Below, one piece after another: positions 9,026 to 17,415 of a stretch of DNA of 64,000 nt. The stretch comes from Bacteroidota bacterium (GTDB lineage Bacteria; Bacteroidota; Ignavibacteria; Ignavibacteriales; Ignavibacteriaceae): positions 124,001 through 188,000 of the forward strand of contig JACZTL010000001.1 of the NCBI GenBank assembly GCA_022573715.1. The letters run 5' to 3'. The translations under genes were made by a program, and so were the position numbers. The notes under the pieces were generated by a model. The model was not told the DNA's origin. It saw only the letters and a list, made by a program, of their open reading frames with translations, and ran no database searches. Positions within the stretch are counted from its first letter, which is position 1, and every line of letters starts with the position of its first letter.

Positions 9026-9652
9026 TTAAATATTAATTTCAAAATTTGCATTGTAATAATCAGGTAATATGTTCCTTAAAAAAGATTTTCTGTGCAACGG
9101 TGAAGGTCCGTATAATTTTACAGCATTTATATGCTCTTTTGTAGGATACCCTTTATTTTTAGCCCATAAATATTGGGGGAAATATTTATCAAGTCTTTTC
9201 ATAATTCTGTCTCTAACAACCTTTGCAACTATGGAAGCGGAAGCAATAGCAAACGATCTTGAATCCCCTTTTACAACAGCTATACTATTTGTATTTGATT
9301 TAAATGTTTTATTGCCATCTATTAAAATTAAATCAGGTTTAATTATTAAACGGTTTACGGCGGTTTTCATACCTAAAAGTGATGCCTGTAAAATATTTAT
9401 TTTATCAATTTTTCCGTGAGAGATTATGGAGATTCCTACACTTAAAGCTGAGTTAATAATTTCAGGAAATAATCTTTCTCTCTGAATTTCAGTCAATATT
9501 TTTGAATCGTTCACACCCTTAATTTTTTTATCGTTTGCGAAGATAACAGATACTGCAACCACAGGCCCTGCAAGTGGTCCCCTTCCGGCTTCGTCACAGC
9601 CGGCTATAATTTTTATTTTTTCGGAAAGAAAGGAGTTATCAAAATTTTTCAT
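9026..9652 (-). CDS. rnhB: Ribonuclease HII
   Basis: 208 residues. RNase HII removes ribonucleotides and RNA primers from RNA-DNA hybrids. The N-terminal CDEAGRGPLAGPV carries the first catalytic Asp-Glu pair, LILIDGNK the next Asp, and SIVAKVVRDR the conserved helix. Its start abuts the stop of the upstream prenyltransferase gene at 9652, so the two are translationally coupled, and it continues into yraN. Confidence 0.96.
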   Translation of the reverse strand: MKNFDNSFLSEKIKIIAGCDEAGRGPLAGPVVAVSVIFANDKKIKGVNDSKILTEIQRERLFPEIINSALSVGISIISHGKIDKINILQASLLGMKTAVNRLIIKPDLILIDGNKTFKSNTNSIAVVKGDSRSFAIASASIVAKVVRDRIMKRLDKYFPQYLWAKNKGYPTKEHINAVKLYGPSPLHRKSFLRNILPDYYNANFEINI

Positions 9653-10485
9653 TAGCCGAAATAGATTGCTACTAATCCAAAAACCATGTTTAACTTCAAA
9701 TACAAACTTATTTTTTTTAGATTTTCAACTGAATCATTCTTAAATAATTTATAAATAATAAAAATTAAAAACGGATCAACAATTATCAAAATAAAAAGGA
9801 AATATGTTAAACCGTATAAATTAAAAACATAGGGATAGAATGTAAAAATTATCAATAAAAAAGATGATAATAGTATAACCAATTTTGATGATTTAAAACC
9901 GAAAACAGAGGGGAAGCTTTTCATCCCTTGTGCTGTGTCGCCTTTTATGTCTTGCATATCTTTAACTATTTCTCTTCCGAAATTTATTAGCAGAGCAAAT
10001 AAAAAAGGAATATATCCTGCTTTTATGTTATCAACTGCGGAAGCACCCAAGATAAATGCCGAACCTACAACTGAAGCAACAATTACATTGCTCAAAAGTA
10101 TAGTTCTTTTTAGGACAAATGAGTAAAGAAAAAGAATGATGTTGGTACCAATTATAATTTTAAATACGGCTGTGTTGACATAAAATGAAATAAAACCAGA
10201 TAACAAAACAAACAGAATATAAACGATAAATGCAGTTTGTTTGTTTATTTCGCCTTTAGGTAAAACTCTTTCGGGTCTGTTTAGTTTATCTGTTTCAATA
10301 TCAAATATATCGTTAATAATATTACCGGCTGAAAAAGTCAGAGATTCAGCAATAGCAACAAGAAGTAAAATTTGTGGAACATAGTTCTTACCCTGTGCAA
10401 TTATTCCGGCAACAATAACCGACAAAAAAGTTATTAGAATATTAAGAGGTCTTATAATTTTGAAAACAGCTTTTAGCTTTTTCAT
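9652..10485 (-). CDS. UbiA-family prenyltransferase, resembling (di)geranylgeranylglyceryl-phosphate synthase
   Basis: 277 residues with seven to nine membrane helices. The two Asp-rich magnesium/diphosphate motifs of UbiA enzymes are clear: NDIFDIETDKLNRP and DMQDIKGD. The layout is closest to the DGGGP-synthase/chlorophyll-synthase branch, which moves a geranylgeranyl group onto a polar acceptor. Divergently across a 256-bp gap lie a ferredoxin and a geranylgeranyl-reductase-like gene, which supports geranylgeranyl chemistry. Alternatives are menaquinone (MenA) or other aromatic prenylation; none of the usual menaquinone neighbours is here. Confidence 0.75.
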   Translation of the reverse strand: MKKLKAVFKIIRPLNILITFLSVIVAGIIAQGKNYVPQILLLVAIAESLTFSAGNIINDIFDIETDKLNRPERVLPKGEINKQTAFIVYILFVLLSGFISFYVNTAVFKIIIGTNIILFLYSFVLKRTILLSNVIVASVVGSAFILGASAVDNIKAGYIPFLFALLINFGREIVKDMQDIKGDTAQGMKSFPSVFGFKSSKLVILLSSFLLIIFTFYPYVFNLYGLTYFLFILIIVDPFLIFIIYKLFKNDSVENLKKISLYLKLNMVFGLVAIYFG

Positions 10486-10553
10486 TTAACTTTATCTTTT
10501 ATCCACAACATATACTAAGAATATTAAAATAACAAAATAAAATTATTAAAATA

Positions 10554-10629
10554 TGTAGAGCGAAAGTCCCCTTTGGCTTATCAAAGCAATCTGGCCCGTC
10601 TACCGCCGAGGTAGAAGATTCGCTTTACA
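10554..10629. repeat. 76-bp copy of the TGTAGAGCGAA palindromic element with nested hairpin
   Basis: Ends TGTAGAGCGAA (10554-10564) and TTCGCTTTACA (10619-10629) are inverted with one mismatch and match the ends of the short copy at 2776-2805. Inside is a second stem, TCTACC-gccga-GGTAGA. It occupies the divergent promoter region between the prenyltransferase and the ferredoxin and is clearly richer in G+C than its surroundings. No protein is plausible here. Confidence 0.65.
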
Positions 10630-10741
10630 AATTAATTTTAAATTACATAGTCTTATTTTGTTTTGATAATCAATACTCTTTGATATAAATTTCTCGTTTC
10701 TTATCTTCACTATCAACTTATACCAAATTAAATGTTTATTA

Positions 10742-10978
10742 ATGCAATACAGACAAGCTAAAACAGGAAAACTTTTAATAGATATTTTACCCAATAAATG
10801 CGACTTTTGCGGATGCTGTGTCGGAGTCTGTCCTGAAGATGCAATAGAGCTAAAAGAAGCTGAAATTTATATTATTGATTCTCGCTGCACAAATTGTTCA
10901 AAATGTATATGGGCTTGTCCAATAGAAGTTATCAAGTTTGATAAAGAAGGTGTTCCGGAAAAACAAGTCAACAAATAG
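10742..10978 (+). CDS. 2[4Fe-4S] ferredoxin
   Basis: 78 residues with two full cluster motifs, CDFCGCCVGVCPEDAI and CTNCSKCIWACPIEVI, spaced as in bacterial-type 2[4Fe-4S] ferredoxins. A 14-residue N-terminal lead precedes the first cluster. The gene ends 10 bp before the geranylgeranyl-reductase-like flavoprotein, so it is a likely electron donor for that enzyme; archaeal GGR is known to use reduced ferredoxin. Divergent from the prenyltransferase. Confidence 0.93.
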   Translation: MQYRQAKTGKLLIDILPNKCDFCGCCVGVCPEDAIELKEAEIYIIDSRCTNCSKCIWACPIEVIKFDKEGVPEKQVNK

Positions 10979-10988
10979 GTAATTAAAT

Positions 10989-12158
10989 TTGAAAGAAGAA
11001 TATGACATAATAGTTGTTGGAGCTGGGCCAGCCGGAACAATAGCTGCACAGTACGCAGCCAAAGAAGGTTCTTCCGTTCTTGTTTTAGAAAAAGACAGGG
11101 ATGTTGGTTATCCTGTTCGCTGTGCTGAAGCAATTAATAGAGAAGGGTTGGAAGCATTTATAAAACCTGACCCCAAATGGATAAACGCCGAAATAACAAA
11201 ATTCGGTTTCGTTGCACCCAATGGTAAAAAGGTGATAATTGATTTGGGCAAAGTGGAAGGATATATGTTGGAAAGAAGAATCTTTGATTATGAGCTTGCA
11301 AAAATCGCTTCTGAAGCAGGTGCGGAAATTCTTACAAGAACATATGTTAATGGATTGATTCTTGAAGACGGAAAAGTCACCGGTGTTAAATATGAATTTC
11401 GTGGACAACAAATGGAAGTAAGAGCAAAAATTGTAATTGGAGCGGACGGTGTTGAATCAAGAGTGGGAAAATGGGCAGGATTAGAAACCTGCGTAGATTT
11501 CAGAGATATGGAATGTTGCTTTCAAGTAACCGCTGCAAATGTTCAATGCGATCAGGATACTTTATTTTTTTATTTCGGCAAAGAAGTTGCACCCGAAGGA
11601 TATTTTTGGGTTTTCCCAAAAGGTGAAGGCACAGCTAATATAGGGCTCGGAGTAAGTGGAGGAATCGGCAAAAAAAGGTCTGCTCTTTCTTATTTAAATA
11701 GCAATCTAGAAAAATTTTTCCCTACAGCAAATATATTAACACAAGTTGCGGGCGGCGTACCCAGTGTAATTACTTTAGAAGAAATTGCAGCACCGGGTAT
11801 TATGCTTGTAGGTGATGCCGCAAGACAAGTTAACCCGCTTAGCGGAGGCGGAATTTCAAGCGGAATGATTGGAGGCAGCATTGCAGGAAAATTGGCTGCT
11901 CAATCAATCAAGAATAATAATTTGAATTATATTAAAAAATATCCTAAGGAATGGCATAAAGCACGCGGTAAAAAACATAAAATTTTAGACAAACTTAAAG
12001 ACGGTATTTATAGTTTTACGGACGAGCAGTTTAACAAACTGATTGAATCATTGATTAAACTTCCATCTAAGAAACGCACTATCGGCAGATTTTTTATAAT
12101 TGCTCTTGCAAACAAGCCATCACTATTAAAAGAAATTGTAAAGGTGTTTGTGATTTAA
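10989..12158 (+). CDS. Geranylgeranyl reductase family FAD-dependent oxidoreductase
   Basis: 389 residues. The N-terminal VVGAGPAGT and a downstream LEKD form the FAD dinucleotide-binding fold. The second FAD motif is GDAARQVNPLSGGGIS near 275. YFWVFPKG followed by ANIGLGV is the substrate-side signature of geranylgeranyl reductases (chlorophyll ChlP and archaeal DGGGPL reductase). The only sensible start is TTG at 10989, 10 bp after the ferredoxin stop, whose TAGGT may serve as ribosome site. The enzyme would saturate double bonds of geranylgeranyl chains on lipids or quinones. Its 3' end overlaps the convergent marR gene by 33 bp. Confidence 0.88.
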   Translation: MKEEYDIIVVGAGPAGTIAAQYAAKEGSSVLVLEKDRDVGYPVRCAEAINREGLEAFIKPDPKWINAEITKFGFVAPNGKKVIIDLGKVEGYMLERRIFDYELAKIASEAGAEILTRTYVNGLILEDGKVTGVKYEFRGQQMEVRAKIVIGADGVESRVGKWAGLETCVDFRDMECCFQVTAANVQCDQDTLFFYFGKEVAPEGYFWVFPKGEGTANIGLGVSGGIGKKRSALSYLNSNLEKFFPTANILTQVAGGVPSVITLEEIAAPGIMLVGDAARQVNPLSGGGISSGMIGGSIAGKLAAQSIKNNNLNYIKKYPKEWHKARGKKHKILDKLKDGIYSFTDEQFNKLIESLIKLPSKKRTIGRFFIIALANKPSLLKEIVKVFVI

Positions 12159-12680
12159 TTGCCTTTTATGAGTAGAGTTGTTTAACCTGTCCGCTGTATT
12201 AAGATAATCTCTATTTTTAATTTTCAGATTTTTTCTTCTCAACTTATCCAATAACTTATTAAATGTTTTTAGTTCTTTATCGCTAAGAGCAATTAAATTC
12301 TTGTCTGATTTCTCAAAAATTTTGTCCAACTTTTTTAAAAGAGCCAACCCTTTTTTAGTAATCAATACATCAACATTTCGTCTGTCTTTTACACATAAAT
12401 GCCTTTCAACTAATTTTTTTGCTCGCAATTTTTCAACAATACGCGAGCAGTCGGACATTCTATCCAGCATCCTTTCTTTTATCAGTTTAATAGTAGATGG
12501 TTTTGGATACTGTCCCCTTAAAATTCTAAGAATATTAAATTGCTGAAGTGTTATCCCGTATGGTTCTAACACTTCGACTTGGTTTTTAATCAGCCAATTA
12601 TAAGTGAATATAATGTTAACCATCGCTTTGTGGTATTCACTTTTAAATTGTTTCTGTTTTATCTCTTCTTCAATTTTCAT
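12126..12680 (-). CDS. MarR family transcriptional regulator
   Basis: 184 residues. The winged-helix core spans about 30-140: YGITLQQFNILRIL (first helices), MLDRMSDCSRIVEKLRAKKLVER (recognition helix) and KDRRNVDVLITKKG (wing with the conserved D-x-R). It has an unusually long lysine- and asparagine-rich C-terminal tail beyond residue 150 that overlaps the 3' end of the convergent flavoprotein gene. It is the last gene of a four-gene operon with YceI, nitroreductase and pirin, and probably autoregulates it through the inverted repeat at 14632-14656. Confidence 0.9.
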   Translation of the reverse strand: MKIEEEIKQKQFKSEYHKAMVNIIFTYNWLIKNQVEVLEPYGITLQQFNILRILRGQYPKPSTIKLIKERMLDRMSDCSRIVEKLRAKKLVERHLCVKDRRNVDVLITKKGLALLKKLDKIFEKSDKNLIALSDKELKTFNKLLDKLRRKNLKIKNRDYLNTADRLNNSTHKRQLNHKHLYNFF

Positions 12681-12697
12681 AAGATAAATACTTTTGT

Positions 12698-13414
12698 TTA
12701 ATTCTTAGGCACTTCAATTATCAAAAAATTTGCCATTTGTTTTACAGAAAAGTTAATAGTATCAATATCTTCAATTGAAAGAGTATCTTTCATTTCAAGC
12801 AAGTTATCGGAAATTTTTAGACTACCATCAATAACAAAAACATAAATTCCGCTGTTTTTCTTTATTGAATAATCGATTGATTTGTTTTCACTGAGATTAC
12901 CAAGAATTACTTTTGCATCTTGGCTAATTGTTAAAGCATCTGATCCTTGGTTCCCGTCTGCAACAACTTTTAATTGATCAAGTCTCTCATTTAACGGAAA
13001 AGATTTCTGATCGTATCTTGGTTCAATATTTTTTTTATCCGGGAAAATCCACAGCTGTAAAAAATTTACTTTTTTCTCATTTGAGTGATTATACTCAGAA
13101 TGCAAAATACCCTTACCTGCAGACATTACTTGTACATCATCTTTTTTAATTACCTGAATAGACCCCATATTATCTTTATGTTCCAGTGCGCCTTCCAAAA
13201 CAATTGAAATGATTTCCATATTGTTATGTGGATGAGTTCCAAAACCTTTCCCAGGTTCTACAATATCATCATTAAGTACACGCAAAGCACCAAAATGTGT
13301 GCAACCGGAATTATAATATTCACCAAAGCTGAAGCTGTGTTTGCTGTCTAACCAATCTAATTTTGTCGAACCTCTATCATTGCTTTTATAAAGTACGGTT
13401 TTTATTTTCATCAA
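12698..13414 (-). CDS. Pirin family protein (YhhW-like)
   Basis: 238 residues, a bicupin. The N-terminal cupin carries the pirin signature FGTHPHNNMEI and HSEYNHS, which supply the His/His/His/Glu iron site. Pirins of the YhhW type have quercetinase activity in vitro and often respond to oxidative or electrophile stress. Two in-frame Met codons open the gene (13414 and 13411). It lies between nitroreductase and marR in one operon, 9 bp from the former, which fits a stress-induced detoxification set. Confidence 0.92.
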   Translation of the reverse strand: MMKIKTVLYKSNDRGSTKLDWLDSKHSFSFGEYYNSGCTHFGALRVLNDDIVEPGKGFGTHPHNNMEIISIVLEGALEHKDNMGSIQVIKKDDVQVMSAGKGILHSEYNHSNEKKVNFLQLWIFPDKKNIEPRYDQKSFPLNERLDQLKVVADGNQGSDALTISQDAKVILGNLSENKSIDYSIKKNSGIYVFVIDGSLKISDNLLEMKDTLSIEDIDTINFSVKQMANFLIIEVPKN

Positions 13415-13423
13415 TCCTTAATT

Positions 13424-13954
13424 TCACTTTCCGAAAAAATTTTCAAAAACTATTTCGTTCAATTCCTTTCTTTGCTTAATCTTGTCTTCATCGTTTTCGT
13501 TTTTATAACCGAGAGCAATAACTGTAACGGGTGTATAACCTTCAGGAATTTTAAATAATTCAACGGCTTTTTCCCTTGAAAATCCTGCCATTTGATGAAC
13601 ATAAATATCTTGTTCTATTGCTTTTAGTGTTAAATATGCAACAAATTGTCCAAGGTCATATTCAGAGTGATAATTCTTTTTTCCGTTTTTTGAAAATTCA
13701 TTCTGAGAAATAGTTAATATCAAAACAGAAACCTGTTTTGCCCACTCCCTGTTGACATCAACCAACGTTTCCAATATATTGTTATAAGTTTCTTCATTAG
13801 ATTTAGGAGCAACTATAAATCTCCACGGTTGTTCGTTATATGATGATGGAGAAAACCTTGCAGCATCAAATAACTTATAGATGGTTTCTTTTTCAATTTG
13901 CCTATCCGAAAATGAATAGGGGCTGTATCTTTTTTCTATTAATTCATTTAACAT
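13424..13954 (-). CDS. Nitroreductase family protein
   Basis: 176 residues. FMN-binding signatures of the NfsA/NfsB superfamily are present: an RYSPYSF start block, DAARFSPSSYNEQPWRF for phosphate and flavin contacts, and a C-terminal TPVTVIALGYK. It is a compact member, shorter than E. coli NfsB by about 40 residues, as in many Bacteroidota homologues. It reduces nitro compounds or quinones with NAD(P)H. Position between YceI and pirin in a MarR-type operon suggests induction by electrophiles or quinones. Confidence 0.9.
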   Translation of the reverse strand: MLNELIEKRYSPYSFSDRQIEKETIYKLFDAARFSPSSYNEQPWRFIVAPKSNEETYNNILETLVDVNREWAKQVSVLILTISQNEFSKNGKKNYHSEYDLGQFVAYLTLKAIEQDIYVHQMAGFSREKAVELFKIPEGYTPVTVIALGYKNENDEDKIKQRKELNEIVFENFFGK

Positions 13955-13990
13955 TTTTATCTTTTTTAATAATTTATATTTTGATCCGAA

Positions 13991-14584
13991 TTACTTTTGT
14001 TTAATTACTTCTATATTGCAGGTGATAGTTATTTCTTTGCCAACCACGGCTCCGCCAGCCTCTAATAATTTATTCCACTTTAAATTGTAATCGAACCTGT
14101 TAATCTTGCCTGTAATCTTAAAACCTGCTCTCATATTTCCCCACGGATCTTTTATTGTTCCACCGTAAATCACATCCATTATAATATGATTTGTTATTCC
14201 TTTAATTGTGAAATTCCCTTCCAGTTTGTATTTATTGCCTTCAACTTTTTCAAACGATGTACTTTTGAAAGTGATTTCCGGGTATTCTTCTGCATCAAAA
14301 AAATTTGCTGATTTTAAATCGTTATCACGACGTGTGTTATCGGTCAACACGCTTCTTGCATCTAAAGAAAATACAATTTTACTTCCGTTGAAATCTTCTT
14401 TATCAGTTGTAACGCTTCCTTCAAAGCTCTTAAATCTGCCTTCTACTTCTGATATAATTAAATGCCGAACTCTGAATCCTATTTTGCTGTGAACAGGATC
14501 AATATTCCAGGTTGTTGTTTGTGCAAAGGAATTACTTGCAAATATCATCAATACAAATAGGATTATAAATTTTATCTTTTTCAT
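13991..14584 (-). CDS. YceI family periplasmic protein
   Basis: 197 residues with a signal peptide (1-21, ending NSFAQ). The rest is a lipocalin-like YceI domain: TTWNIDPVHSKIGFRVRH, an FDAEEYPEITFKST block and FTIKGITNHI. Family members bind polyisoprenoids in a hydrophobic barrel and are exported to the periplasm. It is the first gene of the YceI - nitroreductase - pirin - MarR operon. Its upstream region has a good palindromic operator. Confidence 0.94.
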   Translation of the reverse strand: MKKIKFIILFVLMIFASNSFAQTTTWNIDPVHSKIGFRVRHLIISEVEGRFKSFEGSVTTDKEDFNGSKIVFSLDARSVLTDNTRRDNDLKSANFFDAEEYPEITFKSTSFEKVEGNKYKLEGNFTIKGITNHIIMDVIYGGTIKDPWGNMRAGFKITGKINRFDYNLKWNKLLEAGGAVVGKEITITCNIEVIKQK

Positions 14585-14631
14585 TTTTACCTCTGTTATT
14601 TTAATTAAAATATATTTGTTGCGTAAATATA

Positions 14632-14656
14632 TGTTATAACAGTATAAGTTACAACA
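14632..14656. promoter_or_regulatory. Candidate MarR operator upstream of yceI
   Basis: TGTTATAAC (14632-14640), 7-base spacer, GTTACAACA (14648-14656). The arms match at 8 of 9 positions. The site lies 48-72 bp upstream of the yceI start, where a repressor would block transcription. A further half-site GGTAACAAC is at 14677-14685. Size and dyad match typical MarR-family operators, and the operon's last gene encodes a MarR protein. Confidence 0.55.
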
Positions 14657-14699
14657 TTTAATATATTATTGTGATTGGTAACAACTATTTTGATACTAA

Positions 14700-16469
14700 T
14701 TAAAAATTATTAATTATTCCGAAGTGTATTTTTCCGTCAGAAAATGAATCTCCTTCTCCGAATGCGAAGCTAACGCCAAGAATTCCCAGGCTTGTTTCAA
14801 GATTTATTCCTAAACCATAACCTGTTTTATAACCTTCAATTTTAGGAATGTTTCTATAAACATCTTCTTTTCGAAGGAAATATCCATTATCAAAGAAAAG
14901 GAAAAAATAAGTTCGATTTGTAAGAAGAAATCTATATTCAAAATTTCCCCAAATAATTCTTGAGCCAAGGAATTGATCTTCTTTATATCCTCTTAAAGAA
15001 TTAAAGCCGCCCATTCTAAACAAATCACTCGTTTCAAAAAAGGGCCCGCGTAATTCACCGCCATGAAGTTTTACAGCAAGCACCTGCCTGTTAACAAAAG
15101 AAAAGTAAGCATCAAAGGAAAGCTCTAATTTTTGAAGATTTATATTTGTAGCTGTTGTTGGTGAAATAAATTGAGAAGGGCCATTGATAGTTTTCTTTCT
15201 GAAAGAATATGAATTAATAAATAATATTCCATTTGTAGGTGAAAATAAGTCATTGCGTGTATCTAATTTTAAATTTAATCCCGTATTAACAATTGTTGAA
15301 TTAAAAACAGTAAACTTGGAATTTCCGTTATCCGTTGGTATTACGGATTCAAGTGACAAAGTAACTCCCATGGATAAAACATCCGTAGCCAAATATTGCA
15401 GTGATATATCGAATGTTCTCTGCACGTATGATGAGTCCTGCTTACGCTGAAATATCCTTGTAGATAAATTGATCGGCATACCAAGCAGCCAAGGTTCCAA
15501 ATAATTTAAATCCAGCAATTGAGATGAGCGGTTCAGTCTCTGCCATTTTATTGAGACAACTCTTCCAGTACCAAAGAGATTTCTTAAATTAATATTGACT
15601 AAGCCTGTAACATATCCACTTTCGTCATTTCTTCCCCCAGGTATGTAGCCTATTATTCCGTCAAAATTATTTGTTTGTATTTCTTGTACATCAAAAGATA
15701 GTACGCCCTCTCCTTTTGAATTAATATAATATTCAGGTTTTTTAACAGGTTTAAAGAAACCCAGTTTATTTAATCTTTCAGGTAAAATATTTACATTTTG
15801 TTGTGAGTATTCTTGTCCTGACACAATTCTCAATTCCCTGATTAAAACATAGTTTTTGGTTTTTTTGTTACCATGTATTTCAATTTTATTAATCCTACTT
15901 TTTTTCTTTGCATCAATTAAAAGGAATATATCCGTAAGATTTTTCTTACTTAAAGTATCTTTGTAAAAATTAAATGATTTTATTTTTACAACTGCAAACG
16001 GATTACCGTTATTTTCATAATAAGATAATACTTCTGAAATGGTATTCTCTAAATCGAATTTATTGAATATTTCCCCTGATAAATTATTAAATGAAGAGAT
16101 TACAAAATTTGAATCAGTTTTGGAAACGTTCTCAACATTTACTTTATTAAAAAATGTCGGTACTCCTTCGTTAATGTTAATCGTGATATCAACATTATTT
16201 TTAGTCTTGGCTGAATCAAAACTTATTGCATCGAATTTATAGTCGAAATATCCCCTTTGATTTAAGTTGAAAGAAATCCTTTTCATAAGGGTATCTTTTA
16301 GTCCTTCAAACATACTCTGACCGGGAAAAATATTTATCCACTCAAAATAATCGCTTTTGTTAAAGGATTTATTTCCATTCAGATTTATTGAGCCAATAGT
16401 CTGAGAATATAAAAAGGCAGTGAATAAAAGATGTAGAGATAATAAAATTTTAAGTGGGCGTAACATCAA
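14700..16469 (-). CDS. Omp85-family outer-membrane protein (BamA/TamA-like, POTRA plus barrel)
   Basis: 589 residues. Signal peptide 1-22 (ending LYSQ). About 25-255 holds two to three POTRA-like repeats, for example INKIEIHGNKKTKNYVLIRE and the LNKLGFF segment. The rest is a beta barrel of the bacterial surface antigen type, containing FRMGGFNSLRGYKEDQF, the family's conserved (V/I)RG(F/Y) motif, and an aromatic C-terminus ending GIINNF. Shorter than true BamA (about 800 residues), so more likely a TamA-like or lineage-specific insertase. Its start overlaps the PfkB gene by 20 bp. Confidence 0.88.
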   Translation of the reverse strand: MMLRPLKILLSLHLLFTAFLYSQTIGSINLNGNKSFNKSDYFEWINIFPGQSMFEGLKDTLMKRISFNLNQRGYFDYKFDAISFDSAKTKNNVDITININEGVPTFFNKVNVENVSKTDSNFVISSFNNLSGEIFNKFDLENTISEVLSYYENNGNPFAVVKIKSFNFYKDTLSKKNLTDIFLLIDAKKKSRINKIEIHGNKKTKNYVLIRELRIVSGQEYSQQNVNILPERLNKLGFFKPVKKPEYYINSKGEGVLSFDVQEIQTNNFDGIIGYIPGGRNDESGYVTGLVNINLRNLFGTGRVVSIKWQRLNRSSQLLDLNYLEPWLLGMPINLSTRIFQRKQDSSYVQRTFDISLQYLATDVLSMGVTLSLESVIPTDNGNSKFTVFNSTIVNTGLNLKLDTRNDLFSPTNGILFINSYSFRKKTINGPSQFISPTTATNINLQKLELSFDAYFSFVNRQVLAVKLHGGELRGPFFETSDLFRMGGFNSLRGYKEDQFLGSRIIWGNFEYRFLLTNRTYFFLFFDNGYFLRKEDVYRNIPKIEGYKTGYGLGINLETSLGILGVSFAFGEGDSFSDGKIHFGIINNF

Positions 16470-17415
16470 TTTTAATTATTTTTTTACCAACCGAATTTAC
16501 AATAATATTATCAATTAATTCTTGGGCTTCATTAAAATTTACGTTTGATGTACCTGCACATTTTGCATTAGCAGCACCTAAAGCTGAAGCAATCTTTAAT
16601 CCTGCTTCAAAGGTTAAATTATTATGCCAAGCATAAATTATTCCAGCTGTAAAACTATCGCCACTACCAAGTGAATCAACTTTATTTATTTGCGGTGGAA
16701 TTATTTTAAAGTGGAAATCAAAATTAGAAGCATAGAAAGGGTTATCATCATCCGTTAAATACACTTGTTTGACATTTTTTTTATAAAGCGAATCAAGATA
16801 TTCTATTTTACTTTTTTCATCTTTTAGAGAAATGTTAAAAGTTTTCTCAACCTCAGCTATGTTATTGTGAACTATCGTCGGAGATTTTTCAAGACATTTA
16901 TTTAGATGCGGACCGTAAGTATCACAGATTGAAATTTTATCGTACTTATTAGCCTTTTCAATACCGAACGGAAAAATTGAATCAGCCTGAGTACATGGTG
17001 AACTACCGGAAAAAACAACCACCTCGCAATTCATTATCATTTTTTCTAATTTAGATTTGAATGCTTCTGTTTCTTCAATTGTAATCTGTGAATTTATTCC
17101 GAAGTATGAAGTTACTTTGTTGTTCCTTTCATTAATAATTACAACGCCGTCTCTGGTTTCTGATTTTGTAGGAGTAGAAGTAAATTCAATTTTTTCTTGC
17201 CGAAGAACTTCTCTTAACAATTTACCGTTTTTACCCCCTAAAAAAACAAACGAATGATTATTTATATTTAGATTATTTAACTGACGGCTTATGTTGATTC
17301 CCTTTCCGCCTGCTCTCAGTTCTTGATGTTTAGCTCTGTTACCACTTCTCTCAGTAATGCCGTTAAAAAAGAACCTGCGTTCTAACAAAGGATTGACTGT
17401 GACCGAAAGTATCAT
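16450..17415 (-). CDS. PfkB family hexose kinase (1-phosphofructokinase/tagatose-6-phosphate kinase type)
   Basis: 321 residues. It begins with VTVNPLLERR, like FruK (normally TLNPAxD). AGGKGINISRQL near residue 38 is the first PfkB signature, and DSLGSGDSFTAGI is the second, with the catalytic Asp. It phosphorylates a sugar phosphate or sugar; FruK-type members make fructose-1,6-bisphosphate from fructose-1-phosphate, but no PTS genes are nearby. Overlaps both neighbours (4 bp with GWxTD upstream, 20 bp with Omp85 downstream), so translation is coupled. Confidence 0.88.
   Translation of the reverse strand: MILSVTVNPLLERRFFFNGITERSGNRAKHQELRAGGKGINISRQLNNLNINNHSFVFLGGKNGKLLREVLRQEKIEFTSTPTKSETRDGVVIINERNNKVTSYFGINSQITIEETEAFKSKLEKMIMNCEVVVFSGSSPCTQADSIFPFGIEKANKYDKISICDTYGPHLNKCLEKSPTIVHNNIAEVEKTFNISLKDEKSKIEYLDSLYKKNVKQVYLTDDDNPFYASNFDFHFKIIPPQINKVDSLGSGDSFTAGIIYAWHNNLTFEAGLKIASALGAANAKCAGTSNVNFNEAQELIDNIIVNSVGKKIIKIDVTPT

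Noticed and set aside
10600-10794. 64-codon open frame on the minus strand between the prenyltransferase and ferredoxin
   Set aside because: It overlaps the repeat element and the ferredoxin start and shows no ribosome site or family features.
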